Assembly (NCBI RefSeq): GCF_026109735.1
Contig: NZ_CP069620.1
Location: forward strand, 1,116,001-1,180,000
DNA length: 64,000 nucleotides
Source: Salinimicrobium tongyeongense
GTDB lineage: Bacteria; Bacteroidota; Bacteroidia; Flavobacteriales; Flavobacteriaceae
Reading direction: 5' to 3'
Below are positions 16,851 through 25,623 of this stretch, piece by piece. A model generated the notes under the pieces. That model had not been told where the DNA came from. It searched no databases and saw only the letters and a list, made by a program, of their open reading frames with translations. Both the position numbers and the translations under genes were made by a program. Within the stretch, counting starts at the first letter, position 1, and each line of letters starts with the position of its first letter.

Positions 16851-18368
16851 ATGCCAATTCCGTTAGTACATTCAATCGCTTCCTGGTTTCTCAAAAAGCG
16901 TATTCACCAAATGGAATTGTTCATAAAATATCCGCATGACGTCCAGCTGGAACTGCTAAAGAAACTCCTTCAGAAAGCAAAAAATACCGAAGTGGGGCAA
17001 AAATACGACTTTGCTTCCATGAAGACCTACCGCGAATTTGCAGAACGGGTACCCCTACAACAGTACGAAGATTTTGAACCTCAAATAGAACGCAGCCGCC
17101 GCGGCGAAACCAACATCTTCTGGCCCACGCCCATTAAATGGTTCGCAAAATCGAGCGGCACCACCAACGCCAAAAGCAAATTTATCCCGGTGAGCGATGA
17201 GTCGCTGGAGAACTGCCACTATGCCGCAGGTAAAGATATGTTGTGCATGTACCTCAACAACAATCCCGATTCACAGTTATTTAGCGGAAAGAGCCTAAGG
17301 CTTGGCGGCAGCAAAGAACTTTACAGGCAAAACGGCACCCAGTTCGGTGACCTTTCGGCCATTCTAATCGACAATATGCCGTTTTGGGCAGAATTCAGCA
17401 GCACCCCCAGCAACGAAATCTCTCTGCTTAGCGACTGGGAAGTGAAGATGCCGGCAATTGTCAACGAGACCATTAAAGAAAATGTCACCAGCCTTGCCGG
17501 GGTACCTTCATGGATGCTGGTACTGCTCAACAATGCCCTTGAGGCTTCGGGAAGGAACAACCTCTTTGAGATATGGCCAAACCTGGAGGTCTACTTTCAT
17601 GGCGGCGTAAACTTTGCACCCTATGTAGATCAATATCAAAAGATATTGCCTTCAAGCAACTTCAAGTATTTTGAGATCTATAATGCTTCGGAAGGATTCT
17701 TCGCCATCCAGGATTCCAATGAATCTAAAGAACTGCTGCTAATGCTCGATTACGGTGTGTTTTATGAATTCATTCCCATGGAAGGCTTTGGCACTCCTCA
17801 AGAAAGGGTCATTCCGCTTTCTGAAGTGGAGCTGGGAAAAAACTATGCGGTGCTCATCACCACCAACGCCGGATTGTGGCGCTATAAGATTGGGGATACG
17901 GTACGTTTTACCTCGGTAAACCCTTACCGCATAAAAATTACGGGCAGAACAAAACACCACATCAATGTTTTTGGGGAGGAACTTATCATTGAAAACGCCG
18001 AAGAAGCCCTGAAGAAAGCTTCTCAACAAACCGATTGCGAGATTGTTGATTATACGGCTGCCCCAATCTTTATGCACAACAAGGAAAAAGGCGCGCATGA
18101 ATGGATGATCGAATTTAAGACACCGCCGCAGGATTTCAGCTTCTTTGCTGAATGTCTTGACAATCACCTGCAAAGCATTAACAGCGATTATGAGGCAAAA
18201 CGTTTTAATAACATGACCCTCAACCCTCCCAAAGTTCATAAAGCAAGGCAAAAACTCTTCTATGACTGGCTTAAAAAGAGAGATAAACTGGGCGGCCAGC
18301 ACAAAATTCCCAGGCTCTCCAACCAACGCACGTATCTTGAGGAATTGCTGGAGATGAATGGGAAGTAG
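16851..18368 (+). CDS. GH3-family acyl-adenylate enzyme-like protein
   Basis: 505 residues, matching bacterial GH3 proteins in length. The ATP-binding P-loop FAKSSGTTNAKSKFIPVS, the motif FEIYNASEGFFAIQD and the hinge region LWRYKIGDTVRFTS are typical of the adenylate-forming GH3 fold, which in plants conjugates amino acids to jasmonate or auxin. In Flavobacteria the substrate is unknown. The start at ATG 16851 (MPIPLVHSIASWF) gives the usual N-terminal helix. The tail LSNQRTYLEELLEMNG is intact. It is followed by a palindromic hairpin and the convergent hemL operon. Confidence 0.88.
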   Translation: MPIPLVHSIASWFLKKRIHQMELFIKYPHDVQLELLKKLLQKAKNTEVGQKYDFASMKTYREFAERVPLQQYEDFEPQIERSRRGETNIFWPTPIKWFAKSSGTTNAKSKFIPVSDESLENCHYAAGKDMLCMYLNNNPDSQLFSGKSLRLGGSKELYRQNGTQFGDLSAILIDNMPFWAEFSSTPSNEISLLSDWEVKMPAIVNETIKENVTSLAGVPSWMLVLLNNALEASGRNNLFEIWPNLEVYFHGGVNFAPYVDQYQKILPSSNFKYFEIYNASEGFFAIQDSNESKELLLMLDYGVFYEFIPMEGFGTPQERVIPLSEVELGKNYAVLITTNAGLWRYKIGDTVRFTSVNPYRIKITGRTKHHINVFGEELIIENAEEALKKASQQTDCEIVDYTAAPIFMHNKEKGAHEWMIEFKTPPQDFSFFAECLDNHLQSINSDYEAKRFNNMTLNPPKVHKARQKLFYDWLKKRDKLGGQHKIPRLSNQRTYLEELLEMNGK

Positions 18369-18420
18369 GACTGAGTAGTGAGTGTCCTAAGGCTATAAGC
18401 TCATGTTTTAAAAAAGAAAT

Positions 18421-18447
18421 CCTCACAGGTTTTGAAAACCTGTGAGG
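18421..18447. terminator. perfect hairpin between GH3 and hemL
   Basis: Arms CCTCACAGGTTTT and AAAACCTGTGAGG are perfectly complementary around one G. The same arm sequence recurs at 30304-30336, so this is one copy of a dispersed palindrome that serves here as a bidirectional terminator. Confidence 0.7.
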
Positions 18448-18471
18448 TTTAGCTTCATATGTAATGTAGTC

Positions 18472-19761
18472 CTACAACTCCTTCGACACCTGATGCACTG
18501 CCTCTATGGTCGCATCAAGATCTTCATAAGAGAGCGCATCTGTAATGAACCAGGTTTCAAAAGCACTCGGTGCAATGTAGACACCATGATCCAGCAGCCC
18601 GTGGAAGAATTTCTTGAATTTTCCATTGCCCGCAGATCGTGCTGCAGATGCAAAATCTATTATCGGTTCTTCTCCAAAATGTACCGAGATCATAGACCCC
18701 TTTCGATTGATAGTGTGGACAACCTTATTCCGGTTAAGCACATTCCCGATTCCCTTATGCAGGTAAGCAGTTTTTTCCTCCAGCCTGTTATAAATTTCAG
18801 CATCTTTATTCAGTTCCTGGAGCATGGCCAATCCTGCTGCCATTGCCAGCGGATTCCCGCTCAAGGTTCCCGCCTGGTAAACAGGTCCGGTTGGTGCGAG
18901 GTAATCCATTATTTCATTCCGGGCGGCGAAGGCTCCCACGGGTAATCCACCACCAATCACTTTTCCGAAGCAGACGATATCAGCATCCACTCCGTAAGCT
19001 TCCTGTGCCCCGCCTTTTGCAAGCCTGAAGCCGGTCATTACCTCATCAAATATCAACAGCACATCATGCTCGTCACAAAGCTGGCGAAGACCTTCCAAAA
19101 ATCCCTTTTTTGGAGGGATACATCCCATGTTCCCTGCCACAGGTTCTAAAATAATACAGGCTACTTCGCCTTTGTTGGCTTCAAGCAGCTCCTCTACGTT
19201 CTCAAGATCGTTATAGGTTGCCAGCAAAGTGTCTTTTGCCGTTCCTTTGGTAACCCCCGGACTATTGGGCGTTCCAAAGGTCACTGCCCCGCTGCCTGCC
19301 TGAATCAAAAATGAATCTGAGTGCCCGTGATAGCAGCCTGCAAATTTGATGATCTTATCCCTGTTCTTGAAGCCACGGGCAAGGCGTACCGCGCTCATGG
19401 TGGCCTCGGTACCCGAATTCACCATGCGTATTTTATCAATATTTGGCACCATAGAAACTGCGAGTTCGGCAATAGTCGTCTCTAGTTCTGTTGGCGTTCC
19501 AAAAGAAGTCCCTTTTTTGGCCTTTTCAACCACCGCATTCACCACGGGTTCAAAAGCGTGGCCAAGAATAAGCGGCCCCCAGGAATTGATATAGTCTATA
19601 TATTTATTTCCGTCTTCATCATAAATATAGGCTCCCCTGGCTTCTTTTATAAATATAGGCTCTCCGCCCACGGCACTAAACGCCCTCACGGGAGAGTTCA
19701 CTCCGCCGGGAATAACTTTTTTAGCTGCAGCAAACAATTCGCTGCTTCTTTTATAGATCAT
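18472..19761 (-). CDS. hemL: glutamate-1-semialdehyde 2,1-aminomutase
   Basis: 429 residues, the normal length. A class III aminotransferase fold: [11 protein letters not shown] at the start, then [41 protein letters not shown], and the PLP lysine in [15 protein letters not shown] near residue 266. It converts glutamate-1-semialdehyde to 5-aminolevulinate in the C5 heme pathway. It is the last gene of a leftward group with the glucosaminidase gene 9 bp upstream; nothing links the neighbours to heme, so the grouping may be only transcriptional. Confidence 0.97.
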   Translation of the reverse strand: MIYKRSSELFAAAKKVIPGGVNSPVRAFSAVGGEPIFIKEARGAYIYDEDGNKYIDYINSWGPLILGHAFEPVVNAVVEKAKKGTSFGTPTELETTIAELAVSMVPNIDKIRMVNSGTEATMSAVRLARGFKNRDKIIKFAGCYHGHSDSFLIQAGSGAVTFGTPNSPGVTKGTAKDTLLATYNDLENVEELLEANKGEVACIILEPVAGNMGCIPPKKGFLEGLRQLCDEHDVLLIFDEVMTGFRLAKGGAQEAYGVDADIVCFGKVIGGGLPVGAFAARNEIMDYLAPTGPVYQAGTLSGNPLAMAAGLAMLQELNKDAEIYNRLEEKTAYLHKGIGNVLNRNKVVHTINRKGSMISVHFGEEPIIDFASAARSAGNGKFKKFFHGLLDHGVYIAPSAFETWFITDALSYEDLDATIEAVHQVSKEL

Positions 19762-19770
19762 AATTTTGAT

Positions 19771-20574
19771 TTATTGAGGCACGTAAAGCGTTTGGCCAAT
19801 GCCAATGTTCGTACCTCTAAGGTTGTTCATTTTTTGTAACTGTTCTACAGTGATATTGTGCTTTTTAGAGATAGAATACAACGTATCTCCCCGCTGCACC
19901 GTGTACTCCCTGGCTGAGGAATTCCCGGCATTTTGCGGCGCCGAATATGCTATGTCGCGTGCAGAGGCATCGCCGTCATAAAGGTATAACTGGTACCTTT
20001 CAATAAGGCTAATAAGTTTATCGGGGTACTTCCTGTCGGTAGCATAGCCTGCAGCTCTCAAGCCCCTGGCCCAGCCCTTATAATCTTTGATGTCGAGATC
20101 AAATAAAGCTGCGTAGCGCCTTCTTTCGGCTAAAAAAAGCGAATGATCCCTGTAAGAATATTTCGGATCCTTGTATTTCCTGAAGCATTCCTGCCTTTCA
20201 TCATCATCGTGATAGACCTTTTGACCGGTCCAGCCATGGCATTTAATCCCAAAGTGGTTGTTTGCCCTGCGGGTCAACTGCCCTTCTCCCGCCCCACTCT
20301 CCAGGATTCCCTGGGCTAAAGTGATACTGGCAGGAATATGGTAAAGTCGCATTTCTTCCTGGGCAATAGGTGCAAATTCATGGATATATGCCTCGATTTT
20401 GTCGGAATAAGTACGCGGGGTTGATGGCACCTGGGTCTTAGCCTGGCGGGGGGCATTTCTGTCTACAACAGCAGGCACTTCTTTTTTAGAGGCCTTCCTG
20501 GCTTTCTTTCCCGAGCCACAAGCCACACTGAAAATCAGCAAGAGAAGAGTGAGGATTTTTAAAGCAACTTTCAT
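19771..20574 (-). CDS. glucosaminidase lipoprotein with LysM domain
   Basis: 267 residues. A signal with lipobox SVACG (Cys19) leads to a basic/Pro linker, then a GH73-type glucosaminidase domain at about 55-190 (PASITLAQGILESGAGEG with catalytic Glu92, NNHFGIKCHGWTG, YATDRKYPDKLISLIERY). A C-terminal LysM (YTVQRGDTLYSISKKHNITVEQLQKMN) binds peptidoglycan. It should cut glycan strands of the cell wall from the periplasmic side. The ATG follows immediately after the stop of the upstream PLP enzyme gene. Confidence 0.92.
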   Translation of the reverse strand: MKVALKILTLLLLIFSVACGSGKKARKASKKEVPAVVDRNAPRQAKTQVPSTPRTYSDKIEAYIHEFAPIAQEEMRLYHIPASITLAQGILESGAGEGQLTRRANNHFGIKCHGWTGQKVYHDDDERQECFRKYKDPKYSYRDHSLFLAERRRYAALFDLDIKDYKGWARGLRAAGYATDRKYPDKLISLIERYQLYLYDGDASARDIAYSAPQNAGNSSAREYTVQRGDTLYSISKKHNITVEQLQKMNNLRGTNIGIGQTLYVPQ

Positions 20575-21513
20575 CTACATCAAAATTGTGGGTAAATTTT
20601 TCATTTCGAGCACCTTATTCATTCCGGAAATTCCCTGCAGGCCTCCCGTATGAATGGCTAAAATACGAGTATTTTTCAAAAAATATCCTTCCCGGGCCAG
20701 GTCAAAAATACCGTACAGCATCTTTCCCGTATAAACCGGATCCAGCTGTACGCCGTAGCTGCTTCGGAAGGTATTGATAAATGTAATTAGCTCCCGGTCT
20801 ACCTTAGCATAACCTCCAAAATGGTAATTTGTTATAAGGTCCCAGTTATTTTTTTTGCTGAAGCGTGCTATCTCCGGCTTCAAAAAATCCCCTTTTAGAG
20901 CCGGAAATCCCAATATTTGCTGATGTTCTTCGGAAGCATTAATGATCCCGCTAATCGTTCCACCTGTGCCCACCGCGCAACAAATCACATCAAATTCGGC
21001 ATCTCCCCGAAGCAAAATTTCCTCACAGCCTTTTACCGCCAGCTCGTTGGTGCCGCCTTCCGGTACCAGGTAAAAATCTCCGAATTTCTTCCGCAGGTCT
21101 TCAATAAATACTTCGGAAGTTTTCTCCCTGTAATCGCTCCGGCTTATAAAATGGAATTCCATTCCGCAGGCATGGGCAAACCTTAAAGTTGGATTTTCCT
21201 GAAGGGTCTTCTCAAGGTCTTTTCCCAGCTCTTCACCTCTTATAACGCCAATAGTTTTAAAACCCGCAAGTTTTCCCGCCGCCGCAGTGGCCGAAATATG
21301 GTTCGAAAAAGCCCCGCCAAAGGTGAGCAGAATTTGCCTTTTTTGAGAGGTAGCTTCGTTGATGTTATACTTCAGCTTTCGAAATTTGTTGCCCGATACT
21401 TCAGGGTGCAAAAGGTCTTCCCGCTTCAGGTAGATTGAAACGCCATTTACTTCAGCAATAAACTGATTGGGCACTTTTGAGGGATTGCTAAAAAGATTTG
21501 CGGGTTGAATCAT
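20575..21513 (-). CDS. PLP-dependent ACC deaminase/D-cysteine desulfhydrase family enzyme
   Basis: 312 residues of fold-type II. The PLP lysine is K43 in VSGNKFRKLKYN, followed by GGAFSNHISATAAAG and the phosphate-binding loop AVGTGGTISGI. Members deaminate 1-aminocyclopropane-1-carboxylate or desulfhydrate D-cysteine; the sequence alone does not decide, and D-cysteine desulfhydrase activity is the commoner case in bacteria without plant contact. The C-terminus IHTGGLQGISG is complete. First gene of the leftward operon with the glucosaminidase and hemL, with zero spacing to the next gene. Confidence 0.88.
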   Translation of the reverse strand: MIQPANLFSNPSKVPNQFIAEVNGVSIYLKREDLLHPEVSGNKFRKLKYNINEATSQKRQILLTFGGAFSNHISATAAAGKLAGFKTIGVIRGEELGKDLEKTLQENPTLRFAHACGMEFHFISRSDYREKTSEVFIEDLRKKFGDFYLVPEGGTNELAVKGCEEILLRGDAEFDVICCAVGTGGTISGIINASEEHQQILGFPALKGDFLKPEIARFSKKNNWDLITNYHFGGYAKVDRELITFINTFRSSYGVQLDPVYTGKMLYGIFDLAREGYFLKNTRILAIHTGGLQGISGMNKVLEMKNLPTILM

Positions 21514-21632
21514 TTTCAGAAAATAAACTATTGCGGGCTAACCACAATGCTGCAAATATTAAGAACTAATTATAAGAAACAAACACCGGTTTGTCAAAAA
21601 GTATATTTAATTTCTGAAATTAATTCAGCTTC

Positions 21633-23000
21633 ATGAAAAAATTTGATGCCATTATCATTGGAACGGGACAGGCAGGCCCGCCCCTGGCTGCCAGCCTCGC
21701 CAGAAACGGATTGAAAACTGCCATTATTGAGAAAGGGGCTCTGGGGGGCACCTGCGTCAACACGGGTTGTACCCCCACAAAAGCCTATGTTGCCTCGGCG
21801 CGCAGGGCTTTTATCGCCGGGAACAGCCGCGAAATGGGCGTGAATATTGAAGGAAAGGTGCAGATAGATCTCAAAACAATCAAGGCCCGAAAAGATCAAC
21901 TAATAGCTGATTCTCATAAAAGTCTCGAAAAAACTTTTGAAAAGGATGAGCATATTAGCCTTTTCCGTGGAAAAGCTATGTTTCTCGATGATCACACAAT
22001 TTTGGTTAACGGGGAAGAATTAACGGCGAAAAAGATCTTTATCAACGTGGGCGGCAGGCCCAGGGTGCCCAAAGATTTTGAAGCTGTCAATTATCTCACC
22101 AACCGCAGTATGCTTCAGCTCGATGAGGTGCCAGAAAACCTGGTGGTGATTGGCGGCGGCTATGTGGGGCTGGAATTTGCCCAGATGTTCAGCCGCTTTG
22201 GAAGCAAAGTGACCATCCTGGAACGGGGTTCGGCCCTCATGAAAAAAGAGGACGACGATATTGCTGAAGCCATTACAGAGATCATCAGAAAAAGCGGCAT
22301 CAATGTGCTGCTGAACTCTGATTGTATCAAGGCTGCTGAAAAAGATGGAGAGATTGAAGTGACCTATAACTGTGAAGAAGGAAGCAAAACCATACAGACC
22401 TCGCATTTACTGCTGGCCGTGGGCAGAGTTCCAAATACCGATGAGCTAGGGCTGGAAAAAACCAGCGTGGAACTGGACGACCGCGGATTCATTAAAGTAA
22501 ATGATGAGCTACAGACATCAGTCCCGCACATTTGGGCTCTGGGAGATTGTAACGGCGAAGGGGCTTTTACCCACACCTCTTTTAACGATTTTCAAATAGT
22601 GAATTCCCAGCTTTTTGAGGAGAGAAAGAGAAAACTGTCTGATCGTTTTCCCTGCTATGCCGCGTACATTGATCCTCCGCTTGCCAGGGTGGGTCTCGAT
22701 GAAAAACAGATCAAAGCCCAGGGAATAAAAGCCAAAGTTGCTGAAATGCCCATGGAGAAGGTTGCCCGCGCCAAAGAAAAAGGAGAGACCGCCGGAAAAA
22801 TGAAGATCTTCATTGATGCCGAAACCGACAGGATCCTGGGAGCAACATTTTTAGGAACCGGGGCAGATGAATACATCCACTCCGTTATTGACCAGATGTA
22901 TGCAGGTGCGACCTACCAGGTAATGCGGGATGCCGTACATATTCATCCCACGGTGAGCGAACTCATTCCCACCATGCTTGAAAAGCTTCGGGATCTATAG
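21633..23000 (+). CDS. FAD-dependent disulfide oxidoreductase, mercuric reductase-like
   Basis: 455 residues. FAD site IIGTGQAGPPLAASLAR, redox-active pair C41 and C46 in GGTCVNTGCTPTK, NAD(P) site VVIGGGYVGLEFAQMFSRFG, second FAD motif VPHIWALGDCNGEG, and the C-terminal dimer domain with VHIHPTVSELIPTML bearing the catalytic His. It belongs with the lipoamide dehydrogenase/mercuric reductase class. The N-terminal metal-binding domain and C-terminal CC pair of true MerA are absent, so the substrate is likely a disulfide, not mercury. It stands alone and is convergent with the small membrane protein gene. Confidence 0.92.
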   Translation: MKKFDAIIIGTGQAGPPLAASLARNGLKTAIIEKGALGGTCVNTGCTPTKAYVASARRAFIAGNSREMGVNIEGKVQIDLKTIKARKDQLIADSHKSLEKTFEKDEHISLFRGKAMFLDDHTILVNGEELTAKKIFINVGGRPRVPKDFEAVNYLTNRSMLQLDEVPENLVVIGGGYVGLEFAQMFSRFGSKVTILERGSALMKKEDDDIAEAITEIIRKSGINVLLNSDCIKAAEKDGEIEVTYNCEEGSKTIQTSHLLLAVGRVPNTDELGLEKTSVELDDRGFIKVNDELQTSVPHIWALGDCNGEGAFTHTSFNDFQIVNSQLFEERKRKLSDRFPCYAAYIDPPLARVGLDEKQIKAQGIKAKVAEMPMEKVARAKEKGETAGKMKIFIDAETDRILGATFLGTGADEYIHSVIDQMYAGATYQVMRDAVHIHPTVSELIPTMLEKLRDL

Positions 23001-23016
23001 CATTGAAAAAGGCTTT

Positions 23017-23343
23017 TTAAAGGTATTTTCTAAAATCCCAGAACTTACGGTTGGGAATGTACTTCAGGTTTCTTTCGTTAGCATAGGCTTCGCGCTCAAA
23101 ACAAATCCGGTTATAGGCTTTGTAGGAATCCCTGTACTTTATGAGCCTGATGAAATACTCAAAAAAGTACCATACAAAGAAGAAGATCACCAGTAGCTCC
23201 AGCTGTTGCTTGAGGTGAATGCGCTCGTGGTTCATAAAAACAGGGTTCTTTTTCAGCTCTTCCCGCTTTACCACAATGAACGGCCAAAGGACTACGCCAT
23301 CAAAGTGTTTGGCAAGAATAAATTTATTTACCACCACAAACAT
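23017..23343 (-). CDS. small membrane protein with HExxH motif
   Basis: 108 residues. NHERIHLKQQ supplies an HExxH zinc-protease signature at about residues 39-43, directly followed by a hydrophobic helix (LELLVIFFFVWYFFEYFI). About 40 residues later FEREAYANE has a glutamate that could be the third ligand. The pattern resembles a minimal M48/M56-like gluzincin. Family function is not known to me, and the motif could be coincidental in such a short protein. It overlaps nothing, ends 16 bp from the upstream convergent gene and starts near the 23377 gene, which runs away from it. Confidence 0.6.
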   Translation of the reverse strand: MFVVVNKFILAKHFDGVVLWPFIVVKREELKKNPVFMNHERIHLKQQLELLVIFFFVWYFFEYFIRLIKYRDSYKAYNRICFEREAYANERNLKYIPNRKFWDFRKYL

Positions 23344-23364
23344 TAGGGCAAGATAAGAAAATGC

Positions 23365-23372
23365 TATTTTTG
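23365..23372 (+). promoter_or_regulatory. -7 box 4 nt before the DUF5522-like start
   Basis: TATTTTTG matches TAnnTTTG and precedes ATG 23377 by 4 nt, the same spacing as at 9861-9873. It overlaps a one-mismatch copy of the recurring palindrome (AAAATGCTATTTT, 23358-23370). Confidence 0.4.
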
Positions 23373-23376
23373 TGAT

Positions 23377-23550
23377 ATGAGTTTTTCAAGAAAAAAAATT
23401 CCTCTTGAAGAAGGGGATTATTATCTCACCCCCGAAGGCTACCGCTGTTTTACCGAACAATACCACCTCAAGCGGGGTTATTGCTGCGAAAGCGGCTGCC
23501 GCCACTGCCCTTACGGCTTCAACAAAAAAACCAATCAACAGAAAAAATAA
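23377..23550 (+). CDS. small cysteine-rich protein, DUF5522-like
   Basis: 57 residues. The C-terminal half, RGYCCESGCRHCPYGF, carries four cysteines in CC-x3-C-x2-C spacing and is strongly reminiscent of the small DUF5522 proteins; it may bind zinc or an iron-sulfur cluster. The N-terminus SFSRKKIPLEEGDYYLTPEGYRCFTEQYHL is soluble. The start ATG follows a -7 box and the stop lies only 6 bp before hutU, so the two may be co-transcribed. Function unknown. Confidence 0.8.
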   Translation: MSFSRKKIPLEEGDYYLTPEGYRCFTEQYHLKRGYCCESGCRHCPYGFNKKTNQQKK

Positions 23551-23556
23551 TTCTAT

Positions 23557-25605
23557 ATGGACTTCAAAAATGCCATTTTAGAAGGTATTCCGGCAAACCT
23601 GCCTCCTGCACAAGATTATGATTACAATATAAACCACGCTCCAAAACGCAAGGACATTCTCTCTGCTGAAGAAAAAAAACTCACCCTGCGCAATGCGCTC
23701 AGGTATTTTGACAGCAAACATCACGAAGAGCTGCTACCCGAATTCCGCAAGGAACTTGACACCTACGGCAGGATCTATATGTACCGCCTGCGCCCCAATT
23801 ACGCAATGTACGCCCGGCCAGTTTCGGAATATCCCGGAAAGTGTGAGCAGGCAAAGGCCATAATGCTCATGATACAGAACAACCTGGACCCTAAAGTGGC
23901 CCAACATCCGCATGAATTGATTACCTATGGCGGAAATGGGGCTGTTTTTCAGAATTGGGCACAGTACCGGCTGGTGATGAAATATTTAGCCGAAATGACC
24001 GAAGAGCAAACGCTGGTCATGAATTCAGGTCACCCGCTGGGACTCTTCCCGTCACACAAAGATGCACCACGCGTAGTGGTCACCAATGGGATGATGATCC
24101 CCAATTACTCTAAACAGGACGACTGGGAAAAATTCAATGCCCTTGGCGTAACCCAGTACGGACAAATGACTGCGGGAAGCTACATGTATATTGGGCCGCA
24201 GGGAATTGTTCACGGCACTACGATCACGGTGCTGAATGCCTTGCGTAAAATAGCTAAAAACTCCCCCTCCATTCCAGGGAGGGAGCCGGGGGAAGGGTCT
24301 GCTCTGTTTGTTACTTCAGGACTGGGCGGCATGAGCGGCGCACAACCCAAAGCCGGGAACATCGCCGGCTGCATTACGGTTTGTGCCGAAGTGAATCCAA
24401 AAGCAGTAGAAACCCGCCACTCCCAGGGCTGGGTAGATGAAGTTGTTGAAGATTTGGATGTGCTGGCACAAAAAGTTTCTGCAGCAAAAAAGGAAGGCAA
24501 AACCATCTCTTTTGCTTACCTCGGAAACGTGGTAGATGTATGGGAAAAATTCGATGAAGAAAACATTCATATAGACCTGGGCAGTGACCAAACTTCCCTG
24601 CACAACCCCTGGGCAGGAGGCTATTATCCTGCCGGGTTAAGCTTTTCGGAAGCAAACGGGATGATGAGCCACGATCCGGAAGCCTTTAAAGAAAAAGTAC
24701 GTGAGAGTTTGCGAAGGCAAACCGAAGCCATTAACCGCCACACCAAAAAAGGCACTTACTTTTTCGACTATGGAAACGCCTTTTTACTGGAGGCTTCAAG
24801 GGCAGGTGCTAAAATCTACAAAGATGAGGCAGGTAATTTTGTGAGCGGAACTTCAGCAGGAGAAGACAAAGAATTTGCATATCCAAGTTATGTGCAGGAC
24901 ATCATGGGGCCCATGTGCTTTGATTATGGTTTTGGCCCCTTCCGCTGGGTATGTGCTTCAGGAAAAAAAGAAGACCTGGAGAAAACCGACCAGATTGCAC
25001 GGGAAGTGCTTCAGAAATTAAAGGAAAAAGCTCCCGAAGAGATTCAGCAGCAAATGCAGGACAACATCAGGTGGATCGAAGGTGCCAGGGCCAACAAACT
25101 GGTAGTGGGATCACAGGCCCGGATTCTCTATGCCGATGCTGAAGGTCGCATAGAAATTGCAAGAGCCTTCAACAAAGCTATCGAAAAGGGGCAAATTGGA
25201 CCGTTAATTTTGGGGCGTGACCATCACGATGTTTCAGGCACCGATTCTCCTTACCGCGAAACCTCCAATATTTACGACGGTTCCCGCTATACAGCTGATA
25301 TGGCCATCCAGAATGTTATTGGCGACAGCTTTAGAGGTGCCACCTGGGTGAGCATCCATAACGGAGGCGGTGTAGGCTGGGGTGAAGTGATCAACGGCGG
25401 ATTCGGTATGGTTCTTGAGGGTAATAAAGAGTCGGAGAGGCGGCTTAACTCAATGTTATTCTGGGATGTAAACAACGGGATCGCCCGTAGATCATGGGCC
25501 CGAAACGAAGGCGCTGTGTTCGCCATAAAACGCGCGATGAAAGCAGAACCCCGCTTAAAAGTAACCATACCCAACCTTGTGGACGACCGCTTATTGGACA
25601 CTTAA
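23557..25605 (+). CDS. hutU: urocanate hydratase, long form, with in-frame insertion
   Basis: 682 residues, nearer the eukaryotic-type long enzyme (about 676) than the usual bacterial 555. It hydrates urocanate to imidazolone propionate in histidine breakdown using tightly bound NAD. Typical motifs are present: YGGNGAVFQNWAQYRL, MNSGHPLGLFPSHKDAPRVV, FVTSGLGGMSGAQPKA, the active-site DYGFGPFRWVCASG (Cys), and HNGGGVGWGEVINGGFGMVL. Residues 234-248 (KNSPSIPGREPGEGS) are encoded by a GC-rich hairpin and interrupt a conserved stretch between LNALRKI and FVTSGLGG. No hutH, hutI or hutG gene is nearby. The palindrome AAAATGCCATTTT covers codons 4-8. Confidence 0.95.
   Translation: MDFKNAILEGIPANLPPAQDYDYNINHAPKRKDILSAEEKKLTLRNALRYFDSKHHEELLPEFRKELDTYGRIYMYRLRPNYAMYARPVSEYPGKCEQAKAIMLMIQNNLDPKVAQHPHELITYGGNGAVFQNWAQYRLVMKYLAEMTEEQTLVMNSGHPLGLFPSHKDAPRVVVTNGMMIPNYSKQDDWEKFNALGVTQYGQMTAGSYMYIGPQGIVHGTTITVLNALRKIAKNSPSIPGREPGEGSALFVTSGLGGMSGAQPKAGNIAGCITVCAEVNPKAVETRHSQGWVDEVVEDLDVLAQKVSAAKKEGKTISFAYLGNVVDVWEKFDEENIHIDLGSDQTSLHNPWAGGYYPAGLSFSEANGMMSHDPEAFKEKVRESLRRQTEAINRHTKKGTYFFDYGNAFLLEASRAGAKIYKDEAGNFVSGTSAGEDKEFAYPSYVQDIMGPMCFDYGFGPFRWVCASGKKEDLEKTDQIAREVLQKLKEKAPEEIQQQMQDNIRWIEGARANKLVVGSQARILYADAEGRIEIARAFNKAIEKGQIGPLILGRDHHDVSGTDSPYRETSNIYDGSRYTADMAIQNVIGDSFRGATWVSIHNGGGVGWGEVINGGFGMVLEGNKESERRLNSMLFWDVNNGIARRSWARNEGAVFAIKRAMKAEPRLKVTIPNLVDDRLLDT
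23567..23579. repeat. AAAATGCCATTTT palindrome in hutU codons 4-8
   Basis: Exact copy of the recurring core, here within the extreme 5' end of a coding region. Confidence 0.8.
24256..24299 (+). repeat. GC-rich hairpin inserted in frame in hutU
   Basis: CTCCCCCTCC, then CAGGGAGGGAG, then CCGGGGGAAGGG. CCCTCC and GGAGGG pair. The composition differs sharply from the flanks and the translated peptide interrupts conserved urocanase sequence. Confidence 0.5.
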
Positions 25606-25623
25606 CCTTAAAACACTATTTAT

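Noticed and set aside
16744-16875. Longer start of the DUF2797 gene
   Set aside because: The extra residues are hydrophobic and unconserved in style, and the frame would overlap the divergent GH3 start.
21633-23000. Mercuric reductase (merA)
   Set aside because: It lacks the N-terminal metal-binding domain and the C-terminal CC pair, and no mer genes are near.
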